64,000 bases of DNA, from assembly GCF_001295845.1 (NCBI RefSeq), contig NZ_LJIC01000074.1, forward strand, positions 1-64,000, written 5' to 3'. Positions 18,392-27,529 of this stretch are shown here, in pieces. Position numbers and translations under genes: made by a program. Numbering within the stretch: the first letter of the stretch is position 1; the number at the start of each line of letters is the position of its first letter. The notes beneath the pieces were generated by a model that was given only the letters and a program-made list of their open reading frames with translations, was not told where the DNA came from and ran no database searches. The DNA comes from Rhodopseudomonas sp. AAP120. GTDB taxonomy: Bacteria > Pseudomonadota > Alphaproteobacteria > Rhizobiales > Xanthobacteraceae.

Positions 18392-19837
18392 TCAGCGCAC
18401 GAGCCGTCGCCAGCCGATCACGATGCCGCTGGCCGACACCATCAACCCCGCCAGTGACAGCGCGATCACCACGATGTCCCAGGCCGGCCGGTAGGCGATC
18501 AGCGGCGGCAGATCGAAGCTGTGCAGCGCGTTGAACAGCCAGCGGCGGACGCGCGCGCTGCGATCGCTCCAGCCGAGAATTTCGCCGGACGCCGGATCAA
18601 CATAGACCCAGCTCTGCGCCGCATCGTCGAAGCCGACGCGCAACACCGGCAGCCGCCGCTGATGATGATGCGTGTACCAGTACAGATCGGGCTGCTCGAG
18701 CCGCTGCCGCAGCGTCATCGGCGTGCCGGGCATCAGCCGTCCTGCGGCGACGAACAGACGATCCTCCGACAGCGTGCGTGCCGCGCCGCTGATCGGATCG
18801 ACCACGCTTTGCGATCCATCGCGATGCGCCAACAGCAGCAGCGCCGAACCATCGACCCAGACGAACCGCACTTCCACCACGCCGGGCCGGTCGCGGACCG
18901 GCGGCGCAACCTTGATGGTCGGCGCATCGTGGCCGGCATAACGCTGCAGCGCATCACTACGATCGCCGCGGCCGGCGAACCAGCCGAACGGCGACATCGA
19001 CAGCCAGCCCGAGGCCATCCAGGTCAGGACGACAACACCAGCGATCAAGCCGCCGACATGATGCCACGCCATCCAGCCGCGATACGGCGTGACACGTCCG
19101 CCCGCATAGCGGCGGCGCAGGCCGGCGCGCAGCAAGCCGATCCAGATGCCGCTGAATGCCGTGACCATGCAGACGCCGGAGATCCAGATCACCACCTGCC
19201 GCCACAGCGGCGCGTCCTGCCGCAGCACGGTCAGATAGATCCAATGCGGAATCGCACCGAGCCAGTTCCAGACCCGCTCGTGCCGCGTGGTATCGAGCAC
19301 GACCTCGCCGCTGCGCGAGGAGACATAGAGCTCGGTACCGGACGCATCGCCAAGATCGACCAGATACAGCGGCCGATCCGAATCGAACCGCGCCGTCACG
19401 CTCCATTGATCGCGCTCGACGGTGCCGAGCAGGGTCGGCGCCACCGCGGCGGGATGATGCCGCGCGACTGCGAACGCCTGCTCGGCCGTGATGCTGGTGA
19501 TAGCCTGGCCGGTCACCGCCGAGATCGTCTGCCGCGGGCCTTTCCAGTCGGCGATCCGGTACACCGGCTCGTCGTTCAGCATCGTCAGGCGCAGCTCGCG
19601 CGGGTAGCGCGACAGGCCGGCTACCGCCATCGCCTGATCGGGCGACAGCAGCACGCGCGACCAGGCGATGTCGGGCAGCGCCGCGCGGCGCTCGTTCGTC
19701 GTGAGATTGGGGAAGGCGACGTACATCATCACCACGCCCGACACGAACCAGATCGCGAACAGCACGCAGGTTGCGATGCCGAGCCAGCGGTGGCCGAGAT
19801 ACAGCCACCGCTTCAGCCGCCGCACGGCGGAGCGCAT
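18392..19837 (-). CDS. PepSY domain-containing inner-membrane protein
   Basis: A 481-residue protein of the PepSY-associated TM (PiuB-like) family. An N-terminal membrane helix (LGIATCVLFAIWFVSGVVMMYVAF) is followed by a periplasmic PepSY region (AFAVARHHP..PLYLVDLGDASGTELYVSSRSGEV). Paired helices come next, then a second PepSY region with WVYVDPASGEILGW and a last helix (DIVVIALSLAGLMVSASGIVIGW). A histidine cluster (WYTHHHQRR) is notable. Family members sit beside TonB receptors and may reduce or release metal from siderophores. The ATG at 19837 lies 2 nt after the receptor stop (TGACGATG), so translation is probably coupled. Confidence 0.88.
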   Translation of the reverse strand: MRSAVRRLKRWLYLGHRWLGIATCVLFAIWFVSGVVMMYVAFPNLTTNERRAALPDIAWSRVLLSPDQAMAVAGLSRYPRELRLTMLNDEPVYRIADWKGPRQTISAVTGQAITSITAEQAFAVARHHPAAVAPTLLGTVERDQWSVTARFDSDRPLYLVDLGDASGTELYVSSRSGEVVLDTTRHERVWNWLGAIPHWIYLTVLRQDAPLWRQVVIWISGVCMVTAFSGIWIGLLRAGLRRRYAGGRVTPYRGWMAWHHVGGLIAGVVVLTWMASGWLSMSPFGWFAGRGDRSDALQRYAGHDAPTIKVAPPVRDRPGVVEVRFVWVDGSALLLLAHRDGSQSVVDPISGAARTLSEDRLFVAAGRLMPGTPMTLRQRLEQPDLYWYTHHHQRRLPVLRVGFDDAAQSWVYVDPASGEILGWSDRSARVRRWLFNALHSFDLPPLIAYRPAWDIVVIALSLAGLMVSASGIVIGWRRLVR

Positions 19838-19839
19838 CG

Positions 19840-22113
19840 TCAGAACTTCACGTTGTACGAAAGCTCCGCGGTGCGAGGCATGCCGAGCAGCCATTGCGAG
19901 GTATTGCCCGACGTCGCGTAGACGGTGTCGAACAGATTGTAGACCCGCAGTGCGAAGGTCTGCTGCGCGTCCGGTTTCCACATCAGCCCGGCATTGACGA
20001 CGTTGTAGGCCGGCCGCACCAGCGTGTTGGCGTTGTCGGCCCAGGTATCACCGACGAGCTGCACGCCGGCATTAGCCGACCAGCCCGGCGCGAACGCCCA
20101 GGTCGCCCAGATGTTGCTGACGACCTGTGGCACATTGGCCGGCACGTTGCCGGCGTAGTTCACCGCCTGACCGCCGACGACCTGAACGAAATCGTCGTAC
20201 TTGGCACGCAGCACCGCGACATTGGCGTCGAGCCGGATGGTGTCGGTGACCTTCAGCCCGGCCGAGGCTTCGATGCCGCGGGACGACTGCTGGCCGATCT
20301 GCAGCGGGTTGGTGTTGGCGGGATTCTGCGGATCGCGCGCCAACAGGTTGTTCTTGACGATCTGATAGGCCGCCAGCGTCCATTCGGCACGGCCGCCGGC
20401 GAGCTGCTGCTTGACGCCGATCTCGACCTGCTTGCCGGTCGACAGCGCGAAGTCGCGGTTCACGCCCGTCATGGTGATCAGATTGGTCACCGGATCGACC
20501 GCGGTCGAGTACTGGCCGTAGAACGCCAGGTCCGTGATCGGCGTATACACCAGCCCGGCGCGCCAGCTCGGCGCCGAATAGCTCTTCTCGAAGCTGTTCG
20601 ACGGCGTCAGGAAGTCGGTGCGCTCGACGGTCGGATGATCCGACCGCACCCCGCCGACCACCGAGAGCTGATCGGTGAGGCTGAGACGATTTTCGGCGAA
20701 CAGCCCGTATTGCATCGTCTGCGTATGGAAACTCGGCCGCGTCGGACTGACCGGCAGGAAGGAACCGGGGTCGAAATTATACGGCGTGACAGAGGACGCA
20801 CCGGCATAAGGCGAATTGTTGGTGTGCGTGAAGGTGATGCGGTTGACGTCGAAGCCGGCGACGAACTCGTTGGCGAGGCCGAACACGTGGCCCTTGAAGG
20901 TGGTGTCGAAGCGGTTGCCGACCTGCTCCTGATCGTGGAAAATCTCGATATAGGAGCTGCGATTGATATTGCCGGTGGTCGGGCTGTAGGCGTAGCTCTC
21001 GACGTCCTTCCAGTGCCGGTGGGTGCTGAGATAGTAGCTGACGTTCTTTACCGAGATGCCCTCGGCGACGTCCCATTCGGTCTTGAGCTGGGTCCAGTTG
21101 TCGCGATAGCGGATCGAGGCGTCGCCGACATTGTAGTTCTGGAAGCGCAGCGATTCGTCGAGCCGGCCGTTCACCAGCGGGGTGCCGAAATAGCGCGACG
21201 GGCTGCGGTCGGCGTAGTCCTCGCTAAGCGTGAAGGCGAGGTTGTCGGCCGCCTGCACCCGCACCGAGCCGGACACCGCGACGTTGGACGTCTTGTCGCG
21301 ATCGACCCAGCCGTCCGACATGTTGCCGATCGCGGCGAGCCGGTAGCTGACATTGGGATTGATCGGGCCGGTGCTGTCGACGGCCAGCCGCCGCGTCAGG
21401 TTGGTGTCGAGTGAGATCTCGGCCTCGTTGCGCGGCAGCCACGAGGGCTTCTTCGAGATCACGTTGATGGCGCCACCGATCGCGCCTTCGCCGTACATCA
21501 CCGAAGCCGGGCCGCGCAGCACTTCGATGCGCTGCGCCGTCCAGGTGTCGAACGGATAGGTCATGGTGCCGGAGCCGACATACATCCGGGTGCCGTCATA
21601 GAGCGACATCACGGTGCCGTTGCCGGTGAAGCCGCGGGTGTTGAAGGCGAGGCCGCCATTTCCGGGCGCCGGGCTGGCCGTGAAGCCGGCCGCATTCTGT
21701 GTCACCGCGTCGATCACGCTGTGCTGGCCGCGCTCGGCAATGGTGTCGGCGGTGATGATCTCCACGCTCGCCGGCGTCTGCAGCGGCGTTAGATTGAGCC
21801 GGCTGGCGCTGGACGCCGGCGTGCCGAGGTTGAAGGTCGGCGGCGCGGCCCTGCTGGTCGCGGCGGCTTGGCTTTGCGCCGGGGCCGGCATCCCGGCGGG
21901 CCGTGCGGCGGCGCGGCGCTGGCGCGACGATCCGGCGCTCGCAGACGTGCGCGGCTTCGACGGCCGGACGCTTTGGCCTTCGACCACGATCGGGTCGAGG
22001 CCGCGTGCGGCGGTCTGGGCCTCGGCGGTGACCGGCCAGATCAGGGAGACGAAGGCGACGGAGGACAACAGGCGCCGGTTGCGCCCGGCGGCATTGAGGA
22101 CAGGGGACATCAT
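19840..22113 (-). CDS. TonB-dependent siderophore-type receptor under B12 riboswitch
   Basis: A 757-residue outer-membrane receptor. The signal peptide is LLSSVAFVSLIWPVTAEAQ, a TonB-box-like PIVVEGQ follows, then an Ala/Pro-rich linker and a plug domain (SVEIITADTIAERGQHSVIDAV, NTRGFTGNG, RIEVLRGPASVMYGEGAIGGAINV). A 22-strand-type barrel ends in AELSYNVKF. The plug sequence is that of the siderophore-receptor branch rather than BtuB. Upstream sits a cobalamin riboswitch, so expression should fall when B12 is plentiful. It may import a corrinoid, cobalt chelate, or another metal complex under B12 control. Forms an operon with the PepSY gene. Confidence 0.9.
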   Translation of the reverse strand: MMSPVLNAAGRNRRLLSSVAFVSLIWPVTAEAQTAARGLDPIVVEGQSVRPSKPRTSASAGSSRQRRAAARPAGMPAPAQSQAAATSRAAPPTFNLGTPASSASRLNLTPLQTPASVEIITADTIAERGQHSVIDAVTQNAAGFTASPAPGNGGLAFNTRGFTGNGTVMSLYDGTRMYVGSGTMTYPFDTWTAQRIEVLRGPASVMYGEGAIGGAINVISKKPSWLPRNEAEISLDTNLTRRLAVDSTGPINPNVSYRLAAIGNMSDGWVDRDKTSNVAVSGSVRVQAADNLAFTLSEDYADRSPSRYFGTPLVNGRLDESLRFQNYNVGDASIRYRDNWTQLKTEWDVAEGISVKNVSYYLSTHRHWKDVESYAYSPTTGNINRSSYIEIFHDQEQVGNRFDTTFKGHVFGLANEFVAGFDVNRITFTHTNNSPYAGASSVTPYNFDPGSFLPVSPTRPSFHTQTMQYGLFAENRLSLTDQLSVVGGVRSDHPTVERTDFLTPSNSFEKSYSAPSWRAGLVYTPITDLAFYGQYSTAVDPVTNLITMTGVNRDFALSTGKQVEIGVKQQLAGGRAEWTLAAYQIVKNNLLARDPQNPANTNPLQIGQQSSRGIEASAGLKVTDTIRLDANVAVLRAKYDDFVQVVGGQAVNYAGNVPANVPQVVSNIWATWAFAPGWSANAGVQLVGDTWADNANTLVRPAYNVVNAGLMWKPDAQQTFALRVYNLFDTVYATSGNTSQWLLGMPRTAELSYNVKF

Positions 22114-22228
22114 TTTGCTCGCGGCAAACGTGGCACGTCACCGCGAACGAGGTCTGGCCGCGGCGCGTGACGCCGCAGTTCGACACCCATCAGGACACCC
22201 CGCCCAATGTGCTCGCGTGTGACCACGA

Positions 22229-22412
22229 CTGACGGCAGGTCTCCTGGCTCGCGGGTTGTCGCCTTTCGCCGCCTTCCCGGGCTGGTGGCCCAGTGGCGCT
22301 TGGCGAAAGGCTCGCCGCTCACAGTTGCGGGGGCAGCCGCGGATTCGGATTTCAGAAAATCCTCACCGCATTCCCTATTGATCCCTTGCGGGAACCGTCG
22401 CCGATTACCGTA
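22229..22412 (-). ncRNA. Cobalamin (adenosylcobalamin) riboswitch
   Basis: Read on the minus strand, the leader of the TonB receptor shows the cobalamin aptamer landmarks in order: GGTTCCCGCAAGGGA; AGGGAATGCGGTGAGGATTT; the core GCTGCCCCCGCAACTGTGAG; GCCACTGGGCC with CCCGGGAAGGCGG; and the 3' B12-box region GAGCCAGGAGACCTGCCGTC. It ends about 115 nt before the receptor start. No T run follows, so control is probably at translation initiation or by Rho rather than by an intrinsic terminator. Confidence 0.95.
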
Positions 22413-22582
22413 GGCGCGGGCCGCGCAGGCTGTCAATGCGAACGCTCTGCCGGACCTGACTTGCAATTGGAGCAGCGGAAACTGAGAGGGTGCGCCCACG
22501 CGCATGCGCGCGCCGGCCTGACCTTCCTCGGGAAGCTGGAGATTCATCGTTACCTTTGTGGTCAGAAGAGCAGAGTAGCAAC

Positions 22583-22602
22583 TGTAACGTTATAACGTTA
22601 CA
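22583..22602. promoter_or_regulatory. Perfect 20-bp palindromic operator (TGTAACGTTA half-site)
   Basis: An exact palindrome of two TGTAACGTTA half-sites. It covers the -10 box of the predicted promoter for the riboswitch-receptor transcript. The GTTATAAC core resembles alphaproteobacterial Zur boxes, but this match is from memory and unproven. A dimeric repressor bound here would block that promoter. Confidence 0.65.
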
Positions 22603-22616
22603 TTCTGGAACTGCAA
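22589..22616 (-). promoter_or_regulatory. Predicted promoter of the TonB receptor transcript
   Basis: On the minus strand, TTGCAG (22616-22611) and TATAAC (22594-22589) are separated by 16 bp. Transcription would start near 22582, about 170 nt before the riboswitch aptamer. The -10 box lies inside the 20-bp palindrome. Confidence 0.5.
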
Positions 22617-22725
22617 CCGTCCGTCCTCTGGCTTATCGGGCGAGTTTCGACGGCGCATCCCGACGACACGCGAACCGCGCAAGCCGCGGGCACCACACGG
22701 CAAATCGCAAAAGTCCCGATCGTCA

Positions 22726-22753
22726 TTGTTATTTCGCGATCTTTGCGTATATT
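22726..22753 (+). promoter_or_regulatory. Predicted promoter upstream of typA
   Basis: TTGTTA (22726-22731) and TATATT (22748-22753) lie 16 bp apart on the plus strand. The start would be near 22760, only about 14 nt before the strong stem-loop at 22774-22805. Confidence 0.45.
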
Positions 22754-22773
22754 GCGTCGCAACGCGTGCAAGT

Positions 22774-22805
22774 GCCCGGCCCCTGATTGGCCGGGCCTGT
22801 TTTTT
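22774..22805 (+). terminator. Intrinsic terminator in the typA leader
   Basis: An 8-bp GC stem (GCCCGGCC / GGCCGGGC) with a 7-nt loop, followed after CTG by six T. It points along the plus strand, 118 bp before typA. No annotated gene ends here, so it ends either a short RNA or the typA leader itself (attenuation). Confidence 0.75.
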
Positions 22806-22923
22806 GGAATTGCCCCACGCGTTTCAGACATAGGCAGACTGCGGCGCGCCTCCGGCGCCTCCGCTGGTGTGCCTGCAATCGCGCTGACGATTGGCAACCG
22901 GCCGCAGGACCCGACAGAGACAC

Positions 22924-24747
22924 ATGAACCTCCGTAACATCGCCATTATCGCCCACGTCGACCACGGTAAGACCACCCTCGTCGACAAGCTGCTGCAGCA
23001 GTCCGGCACCTATCGCGACAACCAGCGCCAGGTCGAACGGGCAATGGACTCGAACGACCTCGAGCGCGAGCGCGGCATCACCATTCTGGCCAAGTGCACC
23101 TCGGTGGTGTGGGGCGAGACGCACATCAACATCGTCGACACCCCCGGCCACGCCGATTTCGGCGGTGAGGTCGAGCGCATCCTGTCGATGGTCGACGGCG
23201 TGATCGTACTGGTCGACGCCGCCGAAGGCCCGATGCCGCAGACCAAATTCGTGGTCGGCAAGGCGCTCAAGCTCGGCCTCAAGCCGATCGTCGCGATCAA
23301 CAAGGTCGACCGCTCCGATGCCCGCGTCACCGAGGTGGTCAACGAGGTGTTCGACCTGTTCGCGGCGCTCGACGCCACCGACGAGCAGCTCGACTTCCCG
23401 ATCTTGTACGGCTCGGGCAAGAACGGCTGGATGTCGGACAAGCCCAACGGGGATTCGAGCGAAGGCATGAAGCCGCTGTTCGAGCTGGTGCTGAAGCACG
23501 TGCCGCCGCCGTCGGTCGAAGAGGGGCCGTTCCGTCTGCTCGGCACCATCCTCGAAGCCAACCCCTATCTCGGCCGCATCATCACCGGCCGCATCGCGTC
23601 CGGCACGTTGAAGCCGAACCAGGCCGTCAAGGTGCTGTCGCGTGACGGCAAGCTGGTCGAGTCCGGCCGCATCACCAAGATCCTCGCCTTCCGCGGCCTC
23701 GAGCGCGTGCCGCTCGACATCGCCGAAGCCGGCGACATCGTCGCGATCGCGGGCCTGACCAAGGGCACCGTCGCCGACACCTTCTGCGACCCGGCGGTCG
23801 ATACCCCGATCCAGGCCCAGCCGATCGATCCGCCGACCGTGTCGATGTCGTTCATCGTCAACAACTCGCCGCTCGCCGGCACTGAAGGCGACAAGGTCAC
23901 CAGCCGTCTGATCCGTGATCGCTTGATGCGCGAAGCCGAAGGCAACGTCGCGCTGCGCGTCGTCGAATCCGCCGACAAGGACGCGATGGAAGTCTCCGGC
24001 CGCGGCGAATTGCAGCTGGCGATCCTGATCGAAAACATGCGCCGTGAAGGTTTCGAACTCAGCGTGTCGCGCCCGCGCGTCGTGCTGACCCGCGACGAGA
24101 ACGGCCAGCTCTTGGAGCCGGTCGAGGAAGTCGTGATCGACGTCGACGAGGAGTTCTCCGGCGTCGTGGTGCAGAAGATGAGCGAGCGCAAGGCCGAGAT
24201 GATCGAGATGCGGCCGTCCGGCGGCAATCGTCTTCGCCTGGTGTTCTACGCGCCGACCCGCGGCCTGATCGGTTACCAGGGCGAACTGATGACCGACACC
24301 AAGGGCACGGCCATCATGAACCGCCTGTTCCACAACTACCTGCCGTATCGCGGCGAGATCCAGGGCCGCCGCAACGGCGTCCTGATCTCCAACGATCAGG
24401 GTGAAGCGGTCGCCTATGCGATGTTCAAGCTGGAAGATCGCGGCCCGATGATGATCGAGCCGGGCTGGAAGGTCTACAAGGGCATGATCGTCGGCGAGCA
24501 CACCCGCGACAACGATCTCGAGATCAACGTGCTCAAGGGCAAGCAGCTCACCAACATCCGCACCACCTCGAAGGACGAGGCGGTCCGCCTCACCCCGCCG
24601 ATCCGCATGACGCTGGAAAAGGCGCTGGCCTATATCGAGGACGACGAGCTTGTCGAGATCACGCCGAAGTCGATCCGGCTGCGCAAGCGCCTGCTCGACC
24701 CCAACGAGCGCAAGCGCGCCGAGAAGAGCAAGCAGGCGGTCGCCTGA
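22924..24747 (+). CDS. typA: Translational GTPase TypA/BipA
   Basis: A 607-residue ribosome-binding GTPase. G1 is HVDHGKTTL, G2 is RERGITI, G3 is DTPGHADFGGEV and G4 is NKVDR, then EF-G-like domains (RGLIGYQGELMTDT, NRLFHNYLPYRGEIQGRRNGVLIS) and the BipA-specific C-terminus (DEAVRLTPPIRMTLEKAL.. ELVEITPKSIRLRKR). BipA helps 50S assembly and growth under cold or stress. The ATG at 22924 gives the canonical MNLRNIAIIAHVDHGK start. Confidence 0.96.
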   Translation: MNLRNIAIIAHVDHGKTTLVDKLLQQSGTYRDNQRQVERAMDSNDLERERGITILAKCTSVVWGETHINIVDTPGHADFGGEVERILSMVDGVIVLVDAAEGPMPQTKFVVGKALKLGLKPIVAINKVDRSDARVTEVVNEVFDLFAALDATDEQLDFPILYGSGKNGWMSDKPNGDSSEGMKPLFELVLKHVPPPSVEEGPFRLLGTILEANPYLGRIITGRIASGTLKPNQAVKVLSRDGKLVESGRITKILAFRGLERVPLDIAEAGDIVAIAGLTKGTVADTFCDPAVDTPIQAQPIDPPTVSMSFIVNNSPLAGTEGDKVTSRLIRDRLMREAEGNVALRVVESADKDAMEVSGRGELQLAILIENMRREGFELSVSRPRVVLTRDENGQLLEPVEEVVIDVDEEFSGVVVQKMSERKAEMIEMRPSGGNRLRLVFYAPTRGLIGYQGELMTDTKGTAIMNRLFHNYLPYRGEIQGRRNGVLISNDQGEAVAYAMFKLEDRGPMMIEPGWKVYKGMIVGEHTRDNDLEINVLKGKQLTNIRTTSKDEAVRLTPPIRMTLEKALAYIEDDELVEITPKSIRLRKRLLDPNERKRAEKSKQAVA

Positions 24748-24763
24748 TCCCCTCCCGCCACCT

Positions 24764-24843
24764 CGTCATTGCGAGGAGCGAAGCGACGAAGCAATCCAGC
24801 GCCATGCGTGGGGCTGGATTGCTTCGCTCCGCTCGCAATGACG
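24764..24843. repeat. Palindromic repeat (CGTCATTGCGAGG type)
   Basis: An 80-bp inverted repeat with arms CGTCATTGCGAGGAGCGAAG and TTCGCTCCGCTCGCAATGACG and an inner AAGCAATCCAG / CTGGATTGCTT stem. The same element is found at 29026-29110 and 42890-42969. It follows typA and may end or stabilise its mRNA. Confidence 0.85.
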
Positions 24844-24942
24844 GTGAGAGGTCGTCGTTTCGATCTCAGCGACGTTGGAACTTCATGCGGATCGGATAGT
24901 CTGTTTCGTCCTGACCCCGCTTCCGGCCCGTTGCTGTAGACC

Positions 24943-26178
24943 ATGTCCCTCCCCTCTCCCATCGACGTCGCCATCATCGGCGCCGGCGCCGCAGGTCTCG
25001 GCGCGGCCCGCGCGCTGGAAGGCTCCGGCCTGTCGGTCATCGTGCTGGAAGCACGCGACCGGATCGGCGGCCGCGCATTCACCAAAATGGTCACACCCGA
25101 TATCGCATTCGACGTCGGCTGCGGCTGGCTGCATTCGGCGGATGAGAACTCCTTCGTCGGCATTGCCAAGCAACTCGGCATCGCCATCGACAAGACGCAT
25201 CCGCCGTGGGGCGAAGCGAGCTTCGGCGACGTGTTTCCGAAGCGCGAGCGCGCCGCCTTCGGAAAGGCGATCGACAAGTTCTACGACCGGGTCTGGCGCG
25301 CTTCGAAGAAGAAGGCTGACGCGCCGGCCGCGACGTTGCTCGAACCGGACGATCCGTGGAATCCGATGATCGACGCAGTGTCGACCTATGTGAACGGCGC
25401 CGAACTCGACCGCGTCTCGATCCACGATCTCGAAGCCTATCGCGACACCGGCATCAACTGGCGAATTCGCGCAGGCTACGGCGCGCTGATCGCCGCCTAT
25501 GGGGCGCCCTGCCCCGTGGTGCTGAATTGCGCGGTCGAGCTGATCGATCACAGCGGGCTGAGCCTCAAACTAACAACCACGCAGGGCACGCTCACCGCCG
25601 GCAAAGTGATCATCACGGTGCCGACCAATCTGATCGCCGACGAGGCGATCCGATTCACGCCCGAGCTGCCCGCCAAGGTTGACGCCGCCCGCAACCTACC
25701 GCTCGGCGTCGACGACAAGGTGATGCTCAAGCTGTCCGACCCGAACGGCTTTCCCGCCGACGGCAATCTGCGCGCTGCCACGATGCGCACCGCGATGGGG
25801 ACTTATCACTTACGTCCGTTCGGCCTCGATTGCATCGAAGGCTTTTTCGGCGGCCGTTTTGCGCGCGAACTGGAAGACGCGGGCGACGGCGCCTTCGCGG
25901 CGCAGGCGATCGACGAAATCGCCGAGCTGCTCGGCAACGACATCCGCCGCAAGCTGTCGCCGCTTGCCGAATCGCGCTGGGCGAACGACCCTTTCGCACG
26001 CGGCGCTTACTCGCACGCGCTGCCGGGCCATGCCGGCGCCCGCGCAGTACTGGCGGCGCCGGTCGACGGCCGGCTGTTCTTCGCCGGCGAAGCCACCTCG
26101 CCGCATTTCTTCTCCACCGCCCACGGCGCCCGCGATTCGGGCGAACGCGCGGCGCGCGAAGTGGTGTCGCGGACCTAA
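24943..26178 (+). CDS. Flavin-containing monoamine oxidase family protein
   Basis: A 411-residue FAD oxidoreductase. The N-terminal Rossmann motif is DVAIIGAGAAGLGAARAL, with EARDRIGGRA next (typical of amine oxidases), then FDVGCGWLHS. The C-terminal FAD motif is GRLFFAGEATSPHFFSTAHGARDSGERAA. The family oxidises amines or desaturates isoprenoid-like substrates; the substrate here is unknown. No signal peptide is seen. The start ATG at 24943 leads straight into the FAD motif. Confidence 0.85.
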   Translation: MSLPSPIDVAIIGAGAAGLGAARALEGSGLSVIVLEARDRIGGRAFTKMVTPDIAFDVGCGWLHSADENSFVGIAKQLGIAIDKTHPPWGEASFGDVFPKRERAAFGKAIDKFYDRVWRASKKKADAPAATLLEPDDPWNPMIDAVSTYVNGAELDRVSIHDLEAYRDTGINWRIRAGYGALIAAYGAPCPVVLNCAVELIDHSGLSLKLTTTQGTLTAGKVIITVPTNLIADEAIRFTPELPAKVDAARNLPLGVDDKVMLKLSDPNGFPADGNLRAATMRTAMGTYHLRPFGLDCIEGFFGGRFARELEDAGDGAFAAQAIDEIAELLGNDIRRKLSPLAESRWANDPFARGAYSHALPGHAGARAVLAAPVDGRLFFAGEATSPHFFSTAHGARDSGERAAREVVSRT

Positions 26179-26345
26179 TCGGTTCGCGGAGCTTTCGCTG
26201 CAATGCGTAAAGTTTGACAGGCGAACCGGCCGGATCTGTCCGATTCCGGAACAGGTTCGTCTCCTGTGGTGCAGAAAGTCCACATGTTAACCGATAATTA
26301 AGGTTGGACCTTGAAGCCGCGCCGCTGACTTGCTTTGATCGGGTC

Positions 26346-26855
26346 ATGAGCACAACGCTGATCGAGGTTCGGCCGGCCAGGGCTGCGGACGCTTCCGCGG
26401 TCGCGGCCACCCATGACGAGGCTTGGCGGTCTGCCTACCAGGGCATCATCCCTGGGGCCGAGTTGGAGAAGCTGATCAATCGCCGTGGCCCGACCTGGTG
26501 GGACTCGGCGATCCGCAAAGGCAGCCGTGTCAGCGTGCTGTGCTTCGGCGACAAGGTCGCCGGCTACGCCAATTACGGCCGCAACCGCGCCCGCAGCCTG
26601 CATTTCGACGGCGAGATCTACGAGCTGTATCTGCGGCCGGAATTTCAGGGCCTCGGCTTCGGCGGCCGGCTGTTCGCCGCCGCGCGCCGCGATCTGGTGC
26701 AGAGCGGCCTGAAGAGCATGGTGATCTGGGCGTTGTCCGAGAACGAGCCGGCGACCGAGTTCTACCGGGCGCTGGGCGGCCGGATGGTGGCGCGTTCATC
26801 GGAACGGTTCGGAGAGAAGTCGCTCGACAAGGTGGCGTTCGCCTGGAGCAACTGA
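26346..26855 (+). CDS. GNAT family N-acetyltransferase
   Basis: A 169-residue protein with the GNAT fold pattern: [26 protein letters not shown] at the start, and the acetyl-CoA-binding segment [24 protein letters not shown] (QGLGFG). It ends [25 protein letters not shown]. RimI-like substrates (protein N-termini or small amines) are possible; the target is unknown. The start at 26346 avoids an upstream extension with no conserved features. Confidence 0.85.
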   Translation: MSTTLIEVRPARAADASAVAATHDEAWRSAYQGIIPGAELEKLINRRGPTWWDSAIRKGSRVSVLCFGDKVAGYANYGRNRARSLHFDGEIYELYLRPEFQGLGFGGRLFAAARRDLVQSGLKSMVIWALSENEPATEFYRALGGRMVARSSERFGEKSLDKVAFAWSN

Positions 26856-26952
26856 CGATAATTTCGCCCGGCGCTGTCGACGTTTGCGCTGGCGAACGGC
26901 CCGGGCTCGGGCTATTCGGGATGCCCCTGTAATCTTATCCCCGGAGTACCCG

Positions 26953-27498
26953 ATGCGCCTCGACGCAATTCCCGTCGGCGTCAACCCGCCTCATGATGTC
27001 AATGTGATCATCGAGGTCCCCGTCGGCGGCGAGCCGATCAAATACGAGATGGACAAGGACGCCGGCACCCTGGTGGTTGACCGGTTTCTTTATACCGCCA
27101 TGCGCTATCCGGGGAACTACGGATTCATTCCGCACACGCTGTCCGACGACGGCGATCCGTGCGACGTGCTGGTCGCCAACACGCGCGGCATCGTGCCCGG
27201 CGCGATGATGAGCGTGCGTCCGGTCGGCGTGCTGTTCATGAGCGACGAGGCCGGCCACGACGAGAAGATCATCGCGGTGCCGTCGTCGAAGCTGACCCAG
27301 CGCTACGACCGCATCAAGACCTACTCCGACCTGCCCGACATCACCCTGCAGCAGATCCAGCACTTCTTCGAACACTACAAGGACCTCGAGCCCGGCAAAT
27401 GGGTGAAGGTGCTGCGCTGGGGCGGCGCCGAAGACGCCCACCAGCTGATTCTCGAAGGCATCGAGCGCGCCAAGGCCGCGAAGGCTGCGAAGGCCTGA
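26953..27498 (+). CDS. ppa: Inorganic pyrophosphatase (family I)
   Basis: A 181-residue soluble PPase. Active-site residues are visible in [43 protein letters not shown] (the DxDPxD metal site) and [19 protein letters not shown]. It hydrolyses PPi and so drives biosynthesis. GGAG lies 9 nt before the ATG at 26953. The C-terminus ends in a Lys/Ala tail (AKAAKAAKA). Confidence 0.96.
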   Translation: MRLDAIPVGVNPPHDVNVIIEVPVGGEPIKYEMDKDAGTLVVDRFLYTAMRYPGNYGFIPHTLSDDGDPCDVLVANTRGIVPGAMMSVRPVGVLFMSDEAGHDEKIIAVPSSKLTQRYDRIKTYSDLPDITLQQIQHFFEHYKDLEPGKWVKVLRWGGAEDAHQLILEGIERAKAAKAAKA

Positions 27499-27529
27499 AG
27501 CCCCTGCGGCGGCCACCCGGGAGACTGCG

